Part shown: positions 22,210-30,601 of the stretch, one piece after another
How positions within the stretch are numbered: the stretch's first letter is position 1
How the letters are laid out: each line of letters begins with the position of its first letter
Assembly: GCA_949289455.1 (NCBI GenBank)
Contig: CASEOA010000047.1
Location: 1 to 56,912, forward strand
Direction of reading: 5' to 3'
Length of the DNA: 56,912 bases
Origin: an uncultured Eubacteriales bacterium
GTDB taxonomy: Bacteria > Bacillota > Clostridia > Oscillospirales > Oscillospiraceae
Program-made: the position numbers and the translations under genes
Notes under the pieces: generated by a model
What the model saw: only the letters and a program-made list of their open reading frames with translations
Databases searched by the model: none
Told to the model about the DNA's origin: nothing

Positions 22210-23441
22210 TCAAAAAACTGCGCTTCAAGCTCATTATGGCGGCCATGGCCTCCCTGCTGGCGGTGCTGTTGGTCATCATGACCGCCGTCAGCGTCATCAG
22301 CTACCGAAAGGTGGTGGACGACGCCGATACCACCCTGGCCCTGCTGGCGGAAAACGACGGCTTTTTCCCCAAGCTGGACCATGACGGGCCCAGGGGGGAG
22401 CTGCCGGCGCAAAAGAACTTCCCCATGTCACCTGAGATGCCCTATGAGACCCGGTATTTCTTTGTCTCCCTGGATAGGGAGGGCGGGGTTAATACCGTGA
22501 ATACCGGGAAGATCGCCGCGGTGGACAGCTCTACCGCTATCCAGTACGCCCGGACCGTGTGGGAGGAGGGGGAGGAGCGGGGATTTGTGGAGGATTACCG
22601 CTTCCTGCGCCACCAGAATGATGGGGAGACCATGGTGCTCTTCCTGGACTGCACCCGCAGCCTGGACAGCTTCCGCGCCCTGCTGCTGACCTGCGTAGGG
22701 GTGTCGGCGGTGGGGGCTCTGCTGGTACTGCTGCTGTTGATCTTCCTGTCGGGGCGGATCGTCCGGCCCTTTCTGGAGAGTTATGAGAAGCAGAAGCGGT
22801 TTATTACCGACGCAGGCCATGAGCTCAAGACCCCCCTCACCATCATCAACGCCGATACGGAGATCCTGGAGATGGATCTGGGGGACAACGAGTGGCTGAA
22901 GGATATCCAGGCCCAGACCAAACGGCTGTCCGGACTGACCCACGACCTGATCCTGCTGGCCCGGATGGAGGAGGAACAGTCCCCCCAGCAGAAGGTGGAG
23001 TTCCCCCTGTCCGATCTGGTGGAGGAGGCGGCCGCCGCCTTTCAGGCGGTAGCCATTACCCAGGGCAAAACCCTCACTGCCCGGGTGCAGCCCATGCTGT
23101 CCATGGTGGGGGATGAAAACGCCCTGAGCAAGCTGGTGTCCATTCTGCTGGATAACGCCGTAAAATATGCCAGCCCCGGCGGGGAGATCACCTGCGTGCT
23201 GGAGCGGCAGAAAAACTGGCTGCGGCTCACCGTGTCCAACCCCACGGAGGGGATGAGCGAGCTGCGGCTGGAGCGGCTCTTTGAGCGGTTTTACCGAGGC
23301 GATCCCTCCCGCAACTCCCAGACCGGGGGCTACGGCCTGGGGCTGTCCATTGCCGCCGCCGTGGCGGCCGCCCACAAGGGCAAACTCACCGCAGCCAGGG
23401 AGGGGGAGCTGCTGCGGATCACCGCCGCTTTCCCTGTATGA
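22206..23441 (+). CDS. Sensor histidine kinase, partner of the preceding regulator
   Basis: A 411-residue kinase. Two membrane helices (about 8-31 and 158-181) flank an extracytoplasmic sensor of about 125 residues. The H-box FITDAGHELKTPLTII has H205; the N-box LDNAVKYA and G-box GGYGLGLSIAAAV follow. It starts at ATGA overlapping the regulator. The sensor domain is not one I recognise; phosphate, envelope stress or cations would each fit a polyphosphate regulon. Confidence 0.88.
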   Translation: MIKKLRFKLIMAAMASLLAVLLVIMTAVSVISYRKVVDDADTTLALLAENDGFFPKLDHDGPRGELPAQKNFPMSPEMPYETRYFFVSLDREGGVNTVNTGKIAAVDSSTAIQYARTVWEEGEERGFVEDYRFLRHQNDGETMVLFLDCTRSLDSFRALLLTCVGVSAVGALLVLLLLIFLSGRIVRPFLESYEKQKRFITDAGHELKTPLTIINADTEILEMDLGDNEWLKDIQAQTKRLSGLTHDLILLARMEEEQSPQQKVEFPLSDLVEEAAAAFQAVAITQGKTLTARVQPMLSMVGDENALSKLVSILLDNAVKYASPGGEITCVLERQKNWLRLTVSNPTEGMSELRLERLFERFYRGDPSRNSQTGGYGLGLSIAAAVAAAHKGKLTAAREGELLRITAAFPV

Positions 23442-23446
23442 TAGAT

Positions 23447-23490
23447 ACAGCGGAACCTGCCAATTTTGGCGGGTTCCGCTGTATTTTTTT
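23447..23490 (+). terminator. Terminator of the two-component operon
   Basis: ACAGCGGAACCTGCC pairs with its near-complement around AATTTT, followed by seven T. Confidence 0.88.
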
Positions 23491-23515
23491 GTGTTTAACT
23501 ATAAATAAGGCACAT

Positions 23516-23569
23516 TTAAGTTGAATTAAGGGGAGACTTAAAGTTCGGTTAAGGGCGGGGGCTTATACT
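23516..23569 (+). promoter_or_regulatory. Response-regulator-type promoter of the VTC operon
   Basis: Four TTAA(A)G repeats in two pairs (23516/23526 and 23538/23549) on about 10-11 bp phasing, then TATACT at 23564, 10 nt after the last repeat. This is the same geometry as at the response-regulator gene. Confidence 0.68.
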
Positions 23570-23600
23570 TGGGCCATTCCAACGGAAGGGAGCGCACAGA

Positions 23601-24320
23601 ATGGCAGTTCAGACTACCTTTGAACGCTACGAATTGAAATACCTCCTGAATCCCCGGCAGAAGGCCCGGGTGCTGGAGGCCATGGAGCCCTATATGGCCC
23701 TGGACAACTACGGCCGCACCACCATCCGCAACATCTATATGGACACGGGGAACTACCGCCTGATCCGCCGCTCGCTGGAGAAGCCGGCCTACAAGGAAAA
23801 GCTGCGCATCCGCAGCTACCAGCAGGTGGGGCCGGAGGACGGGGTCTTTGTGGAGCTGAAGAAGAAGTACAAGTCGGTGGTATACAAGCGCCGGCTGGTG
23901 CTGCCCCAGGTCCAGGTGACCAGGAGCTTTGCCCTGGGTCTGCCCCTGCCGGACAACAGCCAGATTGGCCGGGAGATCCAGTATTTCCGGGACTTTTACG
24001 GCGACCTGCGCCCGGCGGTGTACCTGTCCTACGAGCGGGAGGCCTACTATGAGCGGAGCGGTGGGGATTTCCGGGTGACCTTTGACGAGAACATCCTCTA
24101 CCGGCAGGAGGAGCTCTCCCTGGAGAGCCAGCCCTACGGCGCCCCGCTTCTGGCCAAGGGCAGCACCCTGATGGAGCTGAAGATTTCAGGCGGCATCCCC
24201 CTGTGGATGAGCCATGTGCTCAACCGGTGCGGCATCTACAAGACCTCCTTTTCCAAATACGGCGCGGCTTATCAGGATATGCTGAACGGCGGCCTGGAGG
24301 GAGGGCTGCGCTATGCTTGA
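23601..24320 (+). CDS. VTC-domain polyphosphate polymerase
   Basis: A 239-residue protein made of a single VTC catalytic domain. The tunnel-fold signatures are visible: RYELKYLL near the start, a basic strand KEKLRIRSYQ, acidic-basic VFVELKKKY and VVYKRR, and a late metal-binding Glu (LMELKISGG). By analogy with yeast Vtc4 it would polymerise the gamma-phosphate of ATP into polyphosphate at the membrane. It overlaps the next gene by 8 bp, and the usual VTC-DUF4956-lipoprotein order follows. The catalytic role is family-based inference. Confidence 0.82.
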   Translation: MAVQTTFERYELKYLLNPRQKARVLEAMEPYMALDNYGRTTIRNIYMDTGNYRLIRRSLEKPAYKEKLRIRSYQQVGPEDGVFVELKKKYKSVVYKRRLVLPQVQVTRSFALGLPLPDNSQIGREIQYFRDFYGDLRPAVYLSYEREAYYERSGGDFRVTFDENILYRQEELSLESQPYGAPLLAKGSTLMELKISGGIPLWMSHVLNRCGIYKTSFSKYGAAYQDMLNGGLEGGLRYA

Positions 24321-25008
24321 CAACCTGTTTCGCGGCCTGTTCGATACCGACATGACCAACGTGATCCCGGTGCCCGATTTCCTGTTGTGCGTTGTCAGCG
24401 CCCTGGCGGTGGGCCTGCTGCTGGCGGCCTGCTATATGTACCGCACCCGGTATACCCGCAGCTTTGTGGCCACCCTGGCTCTGCTGCCCGCGGCGGTGTG
24501 TGTGGTGATCATGATGGTCAACGGCAACGTGGGGGCCGGTGTGGCGGTGGCCGGAGCCTTCAGCTTGGTGCGGTTCCGGTCGGTGCCCGGCTCCGCCAAG
24601 GAGATCGGAGCTATTTTCCTGGCCATGGGCACCGGCTTGATCATAGGCATGGGCTATATCGCCTACGGTTTCCTCTTTGCCCTGGTGATGGGACTGGTGA
24701 TGATGGTCTATAGCCAGGTGGACTTTGGTTCCGCCGCCCGGAAGGCCCGGTACAAGACTCTCCACATCACCATTCCCGAGGACCTGGACTATAACGGGGT
24801 CTTTGAGGAACTGCTGGACCAGTTTGCCTCCTCCTATGAGCTGATCCAGGTCAAGACCACCAATATGGGCAGCCTCTTCCGGCTGACCTATGACCTGACC
24901 CTCAAACGGGCGGGTACGGAAAAAGAGCTCATCGACCAGCTGCGCTGCCGCAACGGCAATCTGGAAATCACTCTCTCCCGGCAGGAGAGCACGGTGGGCG
25001 AATTGTAA
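24313..25008 (+). CDS. DUF4956 membrane protein
   Basis: A 231-residue protein. Residues about 22-135 hold four hydrophobic helices with the conserved stretch VAGAFSLVRFRSVPGSAKEI typical of DUF4956; residues 140-231 are a soluble, ferredoxin-like or ACT-like C-terminal domain. It is translationally coupled to the VTC gene. DUF4956 proteins recur beside bacterial VTC polymerases and may form a membrane channel or scaffold for polyphosphate export; this is inference, not an established function. Confidence 0.78.
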   Translation: MLDNLFRGLFDTDMTNVIPVPDFLLCVVSALAVGLLLAACYMYRTRYTRSFVATLALLPAAVCVVIMMVNGNVGAGVAVAGAFSLVRFRSVPGSAKEIGAIFLAMGTGLIIGMGYIAYGFLFALVMGLVMMVYSQVDFGSAARKARYKTLHITIPEDLDYNGVFEELLDQFASSYELIQVKTTNMGSLFRLTYDLTLKRAGTEKELIDQLRCRNGNLEITLSRQESTVGEL

Positions 25009-25019
25009 AGGAGTACGAT

Positions 25020-26963
25020 ATGATCCATTCCAAACGGATATTCCCCCTGGTGCTGGCAGGTGCGCTGTTGCTGACCGGTTGCCAGGGCACAGGGGACAGC
25101 GGCTCCACCGAGACCCCAGCTCAGGAGAGCGCCGCTGTGGAGACGGCTCTGTTTTCCGACCGGGATATGGAGGTGGGCTACGACGAGCAGACCGCCGCCG
25201 CCATTACCCTGTCCGGCGGCACCGCCTCCTGCGACAGCGACGCAGTGCTCATCGACGGCTCTGCCGTCACCATTACCGATGAGGGCACCTATATCCTCTC
25301 TGGCAGCCTGGAAGACGGCATGGTCATAATAGACGCGGAGGACACCGATAAGATCCAGCTGGTGTTGGACGGGGCGGACATCCACTGCTCTGACTGCGCC
25401 GCCCTGTACGTCCGCCAGGCCGACAAGGTCTTTGTGACCATGGCCCAGGACTCAGTGAACACCTTCACTGGCGGGGACAGCTTTGTGACCATGGACGACA
25501 ACAACATCGACGGCGTGATTTTCTCCAAGTCCGACCTGACCCTCAACGGCAACGGCACCCTGACCATTACCTCTCCCGCCGGCCACGGCGTGGTGAGCAA
25601 GGATGATCTGGTGGTCACAAGCGGGGCCTATATCATCACTGCCGCCGGCCACGGCCTGTCCGGCAAGGACAGTGTCTGCATTGCCGACGGTACCTTTACG
25701 CTGGCCACCGGAAAAGACGGAATCCAGAGCGACAACACCGAGGACAGTGAAAAGGGCTACGTCTATCTGGGCGACGGTACCTACACCGTCACTGCCGAAG
25801 GGGACGGGTTCAGCGCCAGCAGCTGGATGCAGGTGGACGGGGGGACCTACTCTGTCACCACCGGCGGCGGCAGCGCAAACGGCGAAACCCACACGGACGA
25901 AGCCATGGGCGGCGGCATGGGGGGCCATCAGCGGCCTGACATGACTGGCGGGGAGGGCCAGACCATGGAGCCCCCGGAAGGCATGGAGCCGCCGGAGGGT
26001 GAGGCCCCTGCTGACCTTCCGGAGACCGCTATGGAAACGCCAGTGTCTACGGAGACCGCCCAGACCGAGACCACGGATGAGACCACCAGCACCAAAGGCT
26101 TCAAGGCGGGCACAGCCCTGACGGTATGCGGCGGCAGATTCACCCTGGACTGCGCCGACGACGCATTCCACGCCAACGGTGATCTGCTCTATCAGGGGGG
26201 CGAGGCGTCCATCCAGACCGGGGACGACGCCTTGCACGCTGACGGAGCTCTCACCGTGGAGGACGGCGTAATCCAGGTCGGCGCCAGCTATGAGGGCCTG
26301 GAGGGCCTGACGGTCACCGTTAATGGCGGGGAGATTGATATCACAGCCAGCGACGACGGCCTCAACGCCGCCGGGGGTAATGACCAGAGCGGCTATGGCG
26401 GCAGAGGACAGGACGGGTTCGGGGCCCAGAGCGACGCCGCTATCCTGGTGTCCGGCGGCTCCCTCACCGTCCAGGCGAAGGGCGACGGACTGGATTCCAA
26501 CGGTTCCCTCACCATCACCGGGGGCACGGTGCTGGTGTCTACCCTTCCCAACAGCGGCGACTCCGCCCTGGACTGCGACGGAAACGCCGTGGTCACCGGC
26601 GGCACAGTCATCGCTGCCGGCGGCTCAGGTATGGCCCAGAATTTCGGCACCGATTCCACCCAGGGCTCCATCCTGCTGACGGTGGACACCCAGACCGCCG
26701 GCAGCACCGTATCCCTGACTGACAGCGCCGGCGCGGTGCTCCTCACCTGGCAGGTGCCCCAGGACTTCAACTCGGTGGTGCTCAGCTGCCCCGAGCTGGT
26801 TGCAGGCGGGATCTACACCGTTACCACCGGAGACGCCGCCCAGGAAGTCACCCTGGACAGCCTGCAATACGGCTCCGGCATGGGCTTCGGCGGCGGTATG
26901 GGCGGCGGCAAGGGCGGCGGAGCCGGCCAGCAGCCCCAGAAAACAGAGATGACCGGGCAATGA
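25020..26963 (+). CDS. Cthe_2159-like carbohydrate-binding beta-helix lipoprotein (DUF4353)
   Basis: A 647-residue secreted protein. The signal peptide ends at lipobox LLTGC (C21). Much of the rest is Asp/Gly/Thr-rich short repeats (DGMVIIDAEDTDKIQLVLDG and similar) expected of a parallel beta-helix of the Cthe_2159 family, which binds acidic polysaccharide and calcium. A Pro/Glu/Met-rich linker near residues 300-360 splits two beta-helix halves, and the C-terminus is Gly/Met-rich. AAAGGAG precedes the start, 11 nt after DUF4956. In this operon the acidic surface might present or anchor polyphosphate or Ca2+; that is a guess. Confidence 0.75.
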   Translation: MIHSKRIFPLVLAGALLLTGCQGTGDSGSTETPAQESAAVETALFSDRDMEVGYDEQTAAAITLSGGTASCDSDAVLIDGSAVTITDEGTYILSGSLEDGMVIIDAEDTDKIQLVLDGADIHCSDCAALYVRQADKVFVTMAQDSVNTFTGGDSFVTMDDNNIDGVIFSKSDLTLNGNGTLTITSPAGHGVVSKDDLVVTSGAYIITAAGHGLSGKDSVCIADGTFTLATGKDGIQSDNTEDSEKGYVYLGDGTYTVTAEGDGFSASSWMQVDGGTYSVTTGGGSANGETHTDEAMGGGMGGHQRPDMTGGEGQTMEPPEGMEPPEGEAPADLPETAMETPVSTETAQTETTDETTSTKGFKAGTALTVCGGRFTLDCADDAFHANGDLLYQGGEASIQTGDDALHADGALTVEDGVIQVGASYEGLEGLTVTVNGGEIDITASDDGLNAAGGNDQSGYGGRGQDGFGAQSDAAILVSGGSLTVQAKGDGLDSNGSLTITGGTVLVSTLPNSGDSALDCDGNAVVTGGTVIAAGGSGMAQNFGTDSTQGSILLTVDTQTAGSTVSLTDSAGAVLLTWQVPQDFNSVVLSCPELVAGGIYTVTTGDAAQEVTLDSLQYGSGMGFGGGMGGGKGGGAGQQPQKTEMTGQ

Positions 26964-26967
26964 CCTC

Positions 26968-27004
26968 AGAGCCTGTCGCAGACGGCGCGGCAGGCTCTCT
27001 TTTT
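26968..27004 (+). terminator. Terminator of the VTC operon
   Basis: AGAGCCTG.CG pairs with CGGCAGGCTCT and is followed by CTTTTTG. Confidence 0.8.
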
Positions 27005-27040
27005 GTCCCATTGTAGGGGGGAAAAGTTAATTTGAAATCC

Positions 27041-27080
27041 ATTCTACTTATTGTACCGGGGAGTAGAATATGGTATTCTA
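27041..27080 (+). promoter_or_regulatory. Promoter of the acetyltransferase-like operon with nested inverted repeats
   Basis: TTGTAC (27051), 17 bp, TATTCT (27074). TAGAATA-tgg-TATTCTA (27064-27080) is a perfect dyad over the -10, and ATTCTAC/GTAGAAT (27041/27063) brackets the -35; both look like operator half-sites. Confidence 0.68.
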
Positions 27081-27101
27081 AATGAGATAGGGGGGAGAGC
27101 C

Positions 27102-28439
27102 GTGGCCCGGAAAGAGAAGAAGAGCGCCAAGAAGGAGTGGTATCGTCTGGACAACGCCGCGGTGGTGTACTCTGCCATCCAGAAGGACACCTACTCCGCC
27201 GTGTACCGGTTCTCTGCCGTCATGGACCATGAGGTGGACCCTGCCGCCCTCCAGCGGGCGGTGGACAAGATCATGCCCCGGTTCCCAGGCTTCCGGGTGC
27301 GTATCAAGCAGGGCATCTTCTGGTACTACTCGGAGTTTAACGACGCCCCCGGCCCTTTTGTGCGGCCGGATATCTCCAACCCCTGCCAGCCCATCCGCTT
27401 TGACCAGGAGGACGGCTGGCTGGTGCGGTTTTTCTACTACCACCGCCGGATCTCCATTGAGGTGTTCCACGGCATCAGCGACGGAGGCGGAGCCATGGTG
27501 GTGCTGCGCACCCTGCTGGCGGTCTACCTGCGGGAGATGGGCTATAACATCCCCAACACACACGGTGTGCTGGACGTGAACCAGCCCCCCCGGCCGGAGG
27601 AGCTGGAGGACGCCTACGCCCGGTACGCCACGGTAAAGGCCCGGCGGTTCAACACCCTCCAGAAGGCCTTCCCCAACGCCGGTACCCCGGAGCCCTTTTA
27701 CACCCTAAACGTGACCATGGGCTTCTGTTCGGTGCGCCAGCTGAAGGAGCGGGCGGCGGCCCACGGGGCCTCCATCACGGAATACCTGACGGCGGTGCTG
27801 CTGAAGGTGCTGGTGGACCAGCAGCATGCCGCCCGGCCCGCCCGGGAGCTGCCAGTGTCCCTGGCCATCCCGGTGAACCTGCGCTCCTGGTTTCCCAGCA
27901 AGACCCTGCGCAACTTTATCCTCACTGTCCGGCCCTGCATCGACCCCAGCCTGGGGGAATATACCTTTGAGGAGATCATCAGCCAGGTTCACCACTACCT
28001 GCGGCTGAACATCACCCGGCAGCGGATGCAGGCCGAGCTGGCGGGCAATGTGAAGTTTGCCAAAAACAAGCTGATCCAGATCCTGCCCGCCGTGCTGAAA
28101 AACCCGGTGGTGTCCTTTGGCTACTACATGGCGGGGGTGCGGCCCTATTCGGGCACCTATACCAACCCCGGCCCCTTCCAGGCGCCCGAGGAAATGAAGG
28201 CCCACATCCGGCGGATGGAGGTCATCCTGGGACAGGCCACCGTGCCCCGGGTCCACTGTGCCTCCATCAGTTTTGGCGACATTATGGAGATCACCTTTGC
28301 CGGCACCCAGAAGGAGGCCGACACCGAGCGGGAATTTTTCCGTTTTCTGGTGAAGGACGGGGTCCATGTAAAGGTGGAGAGCAACCGGAATCCGGAGCAT
28401 AGGCCCCTTTCGCAAGTTGGAGAGGAGGGCGCCGGATGA
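27102..28439 (+). CDS. Alcohol-acetyltransferase-like / condensation-fold acyltransferase
   Basis: A 445-residue member of the chloramphenicol-acetyltransferase/condensation superfamily. The catalytic HXXXDG motif is intact (H123 to D127-G128 in VFHGISDGGG), followed by a second lobe with the SITEYLTAVLLK and IPVNLRSWFP blocks of the alcohol acetyltransferase group. It would transfer an acyl group from CoA or a carrier to a hydroxyl or amino acceptor; the substrate is unknown. Start at GTG after GGGGGGAG. It heads a three-gene unit with two membrane proteins and overlaps the next gene by four bases. Confidence 0.78.
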   Translation: MARKEKKSAKKEWYRLDNAAVVYSAIQKDTYSAVYRFSAVMDHEVDPAALQRAVDKIMPRFPGFRVRIKQGIFWYYSEFNDAPGPFVRPDISNPCQPIRFDQEDGWLVRFFYYHRRISIEVFHGISDGGGAMVVLRTLLAVYLREMGYNIPNTHGVLDVNQPPRPEELEDAYARYATVKARRFNTLQKAFPNAGTPEPFYTLNVTMGFCSVRQLKERAAAHGASITEYLTAVLLKVLVDQQHAARPARELPVSLAIPVNLRSWFPSKTLRNFILTVRPCIDPSLGEYTFEEIISQVHHYLRLNITRQRMQAELAGNVKFAKNKLIQILPAVLKNPVVSFGYYMAGVRPYSGTYTNPGPFQAPEEMKAHIRRMEVILGQATVPRVHCASISFGDIMEITFAGTQKEADTEREFFRFLVKDGVHVKVESNRNPEHRPLSQVGEEGAG

Positions 28440-28792
28440 AGCGGAACTGGACATACTGGCTTGTCAGCGGGGTCATCCTGCTGCTGAGCTTTGTAGTGTG
28501 CCGGTACGGGCTCTTTGACCTGCACGGCATGAAGTCCTGGCCGAAGCACCTGTTCCTCATGGGCGGGTTGTTCTTTTTGATCGCCATGGGGATGAGGAGC
28601 AGATACATCCCCCTCTTTACGGCGGTGGGCTATCCCTTGGCCTTTGCCGTGGGTCTGCTGTTCCGGCATGGCGGCCCAACCCCCCACGGGGGGACTATCG
28701 ACCGGCTGTGGTTGGTCTGGACGGTAACCTACCTCTGCATCATCGCGGCGGGGGGCATCGTAGAGCTGATTGCCCGGAAGCGGGGGCGCTGA
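28436..28792 (+). CDS. Small integral membrane protein, unknown
   Basis: A 118-residue protein with about four hydrophobic helices (8-26, 38-52, 57-76, 88-111) and a basic C-terminus. It starts at ATGA overlapping the acyltransferase stop. I do not recognise the family. Co-translation with an acyltransferase and a DUF6320 protein suggests a shared membrane-envelope task such as acylation of an exported or lipid-linked product. Confidence 0.7.
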   Translation: MKRNWTYWLVSGVILLLSFVVCRYGLFDLHGMKSWPKHLFLMGGLFFLIAMGMRSRYIPLFTAVGYPLAFAVGLLFRHGGPTPHGGTIDRLWLVWTVTYLCIIAAGGIVELIARKRGR

Positions 28793-28822
28793 CGGCACCC
28801 GGTTCAGGAAGGAGAGATCGAC

Positions 28823-29527
28823 ATGTCCTATTGTGTGCACTGCGGGGTGGAGCTGGACGCCACCGCTGCCTATTGTCCCCTGTGTCAGACCCCAGTGCTG
28901 GACCCGGGCCATCCGGTGGATACAACCTCCCCCAAGCCCTTCCCCACCCAGCCGGGGGAGGTGCCTCCCATCCACAAGGGAGCCATTGCCGGTGCCCTCA
29001 CCGGGATGCTTGTCTGCGTGGCCGTCGGCTGCGGCGCGCTCAATCTTTTCCTCCGGCCCGGCCGGGGGTGGTCCCTGTACGTCATCGGGGCGGTCATTAT
29101 GCTGTGGGTGTGGATCGTCATTCCTCTGCTCATCCGCGGCATCCCCCTGCTGCTGCGCAGCATCATCAACGTGGCGGCGGTGGGGTTGTACGTCTATCTG
29201 ATTTCGGTGGATTTGAAGGGGTGGAACTGGTACGTCGGCCTGGCGGTGCCCATCATCCTGTGGGGCGGGGCGGTGTGGCTGCTCCTCTCCCTTATGCTGC
29301 GGGTGTATCACCGCTCAGCCATCAGCGCCGCCGCCATTCTGCTGTGCAGCCTGGGGATATTTCTGGTGGGGGTGGAATTTCTGGTGGACCGCTGGCTCAC
29401 CGGGGCGGTGGACCTGTCCTGGTCCCTGGTGGTACTCACCATCTGCGTGTGCATCGCGGTTCCCCTGGTCATCATCCGGCGCATCCCCGCTGTGCGGGAA
29501 GAGGTGCGTCGCCGGTTCCATCTGTAA
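28823..29527 (+). CDS. DUF6320-type membrane protein with N-terminal zinc ribbon
   Basis: A 234-residue protein. Residues 1-27 form a zinc-ribbon-like CX2C...CX2C motif (YCVHCGVEL, YCPLCQTPV). A Pro-rich linker and about six to seven helices (53-225) follow. Such DUF6320 proteins are, as I recall, commonly encoded beside alcohol-acetyltransferase-like proteins in Clostridia, as here. AAGGAGAG precedes the start. Function unknown; the terminator right after shows it is the last gene of the unit. Confidence 0.75.
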   Translation: MSYCVHCGVELDATAAYCPLCQTPVLDPGHPVDTTSPKPFPTQPGEVPPIHKGAIAGALTGMLVCVAVGCGALNLFLRPGRGWSLYVIGAVIMLWVWIVIPLLIRGIPLLLRSIINVAAVGLYVYLISVDLKGWNWYVGLAVPIILWGGAVWLLLSLMLRVYHRSAISAAAILLCSLGIFLVGVEFLVDRWLTGAVDLSWSLVVLTICVCIAVPLVIIRRIPAVREEVRRRFHL

Positions 29528-29534
29528 GGCCCAG

Positions 29535-29566
29535 ACGCGGCGCATATTTCTGCGCCGTGTTTTTTT
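29535..29566 (+). terminator. Terminator of the acetyltransferase-DUF6320 operon
   Basis: CGCGGCGCA-TATTTC-TGCGCCGTG stem followed by seven T. Confidence 0.85.
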
Positions 29567-29595
29567 GCATACAATGGTAAAAAGGGGGCGGCGGT

Positions 29596-30141
29596 ATGGA
29601 ACGGCGGTTTTCACTGGCGGGGGGAACGGGCTGGCTGACGGTGGCGGAGACCGGGGACCGGGTGGTGTGTGCCGCCCAGCTTCCCGCCGACGGCAGGGGG
29701 CTGTACAAGTGCTGGCTGTCCGGATCGGAGGGCAAGGCCCTGGTGGGCACATTTGTGCCCGAGGGGGGCGTCTTGAAGCTAAATCGCACCCTGCCGGTAG
29801 CCCAGCTCAAAAGCTGTGGGGCCTGGCCGCCTACGGAGGCGGAAGCTGTTATGGCTTTCTCCTTTACAGAGAAAAAGCCGTCCATCCCTGAGGGCTGGCG
29901 CTGTGAGCCCAACCCTGCCCGGCTCATGGGGGAGCCGCTGCTGGCCCAGGCGGCGGGGGAGAGGAGCGCCCTCTGCCGCAGGGAGGAGGGGGGCTTTTCT
30001 CTGGCCTATCCATTCGACTCCGAAAAGCCCTTTCCCCTTACCCCGCTGTTCTGCTTTGCCAGGTTAGAGCGGCTGGAGGGCCGGGACTACCTGGTGTTTC
30101 CCTTCCGGCCCGGGGGCTGCCCCCGGGGGGAGGAGTTGTAA
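29596..30141 (+). CDS. Conserved-looking protein of unknown function
   Basis: A 181-residue soluble protein with no signal peptide or membrane helix. The N-terminal 85 residues look like a beta-rich domain (LYKCWLSGSEGKALVGTFVPEG); the C-terminal part is rich in Pro, Arg and Glu. AAAAAGGGGGCGG precedes the ATG, and a TACAAT -10 lies 20 bp upstream, but no clear -35. I do not recognise the family. It is read just before the mrnC promoter; codon use matches its neighbours, so I take it as a real gene. Confidence 0.6.
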   Translation: MERRFSLAGGTGWLTVAETGDRVVCAAQLPADGRGLYKCWLSGSEGKALVGTFVPEGGVLKLNRTLPVAQLKSCGAWPPTEAEAVMAFSFTEKKPSIPEGWRCEPNPARLMGEPLLAQAAGERSALCRREEGGFSLAYPFDSEKPFPLTPLFCFARLERLEGRDYLVFPFRPGGCPRGEEL

Positions 30142-30164
30142 TTTTCCGCCGCATGCGGTATACT
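30136..30164 (+). promoter_or_regulatory. Sigma-A promoter of mrnC-rqcH
   Basis: TTGTAA, 17 bp, TATACT; the -35 overlaps the end of the preceding gene. Confidence 0.78.
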
Positions 30165-30196
30165 GGCACAATAGATCAGAAAAATGAGGAATGAAT

Positions 30197-30601
30197 ATGA
30201 CCGACTATTTTCATCTGAACGCCGCGCCCGACACCATCCGGGGCATCAGCAGCCTGGGACTAGCCCACCTGGGGGACGGCGTGTTTGAACTGATGGTTCG
30301 CTCCTGGCTGTGCCTCCACGGCAAGGCCACCTCCCGGGGCCTCCACAAGGCCACGGTGCGCTATGTGTCCGCCCCAGCCCAGGCCAAGGCGGTGGAGAAG
30401 ATCCTGCCGGTTCTGGAGGAGGAGGAGCACGACGTATTTCGCCGGGGCCGCAACACCAGCCCCCACAGCGTGCCCCAGGCCGCCAGCCGGGCGGACTACC
30501 AGGCCGCCACCGGACTGGAGGCCCTGTTTGGCTGGTTGTGGCTCCAGGGCCGCACCGACCGGCTCAACCAACTCTTTGCCATCATGATGGAGGACGCGTA
30601 A
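30197..30601 (+). CDS. mrnC: Mini-ribonuclease 3
   Basis: A 134-residue catalytic-only RNase III relative that matures 23S rRNA ends. The domain lacks the dsRNA-binding region. The signature LGLAHLGDGVFELMVRSWL holds the catalytic Asp, and the AASRADYQAATGLEALFGWLWL block matches the second acidic region. The start was set at the second ATG, 6 nt after GAGGA; the ATG two codons earlier abuts that site. rqcH starts immediately after its stop, so the two are coupled. Confidence 0.9.
   Translation: MTDYFHLNAAPDTIRGISSLGLAHLGDGVFELMVRSWLCLHGKATSRGLHKATVRYVSAPAQAKAVEKILPVLEEEEHDVFRRGRNTSPHSVPQAASRADYQAATGLEALFGWLWLQGRTDRLNQLFAIMMEDA

Noticed and set aside
23447-23553. TTAAG repeats as a chance AT-rich stretch
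   Set aside because: Not rejected outright: the phasing and the distance to the -10 are the same at two promoters in one functional cluster, so they were kept as regulatory.
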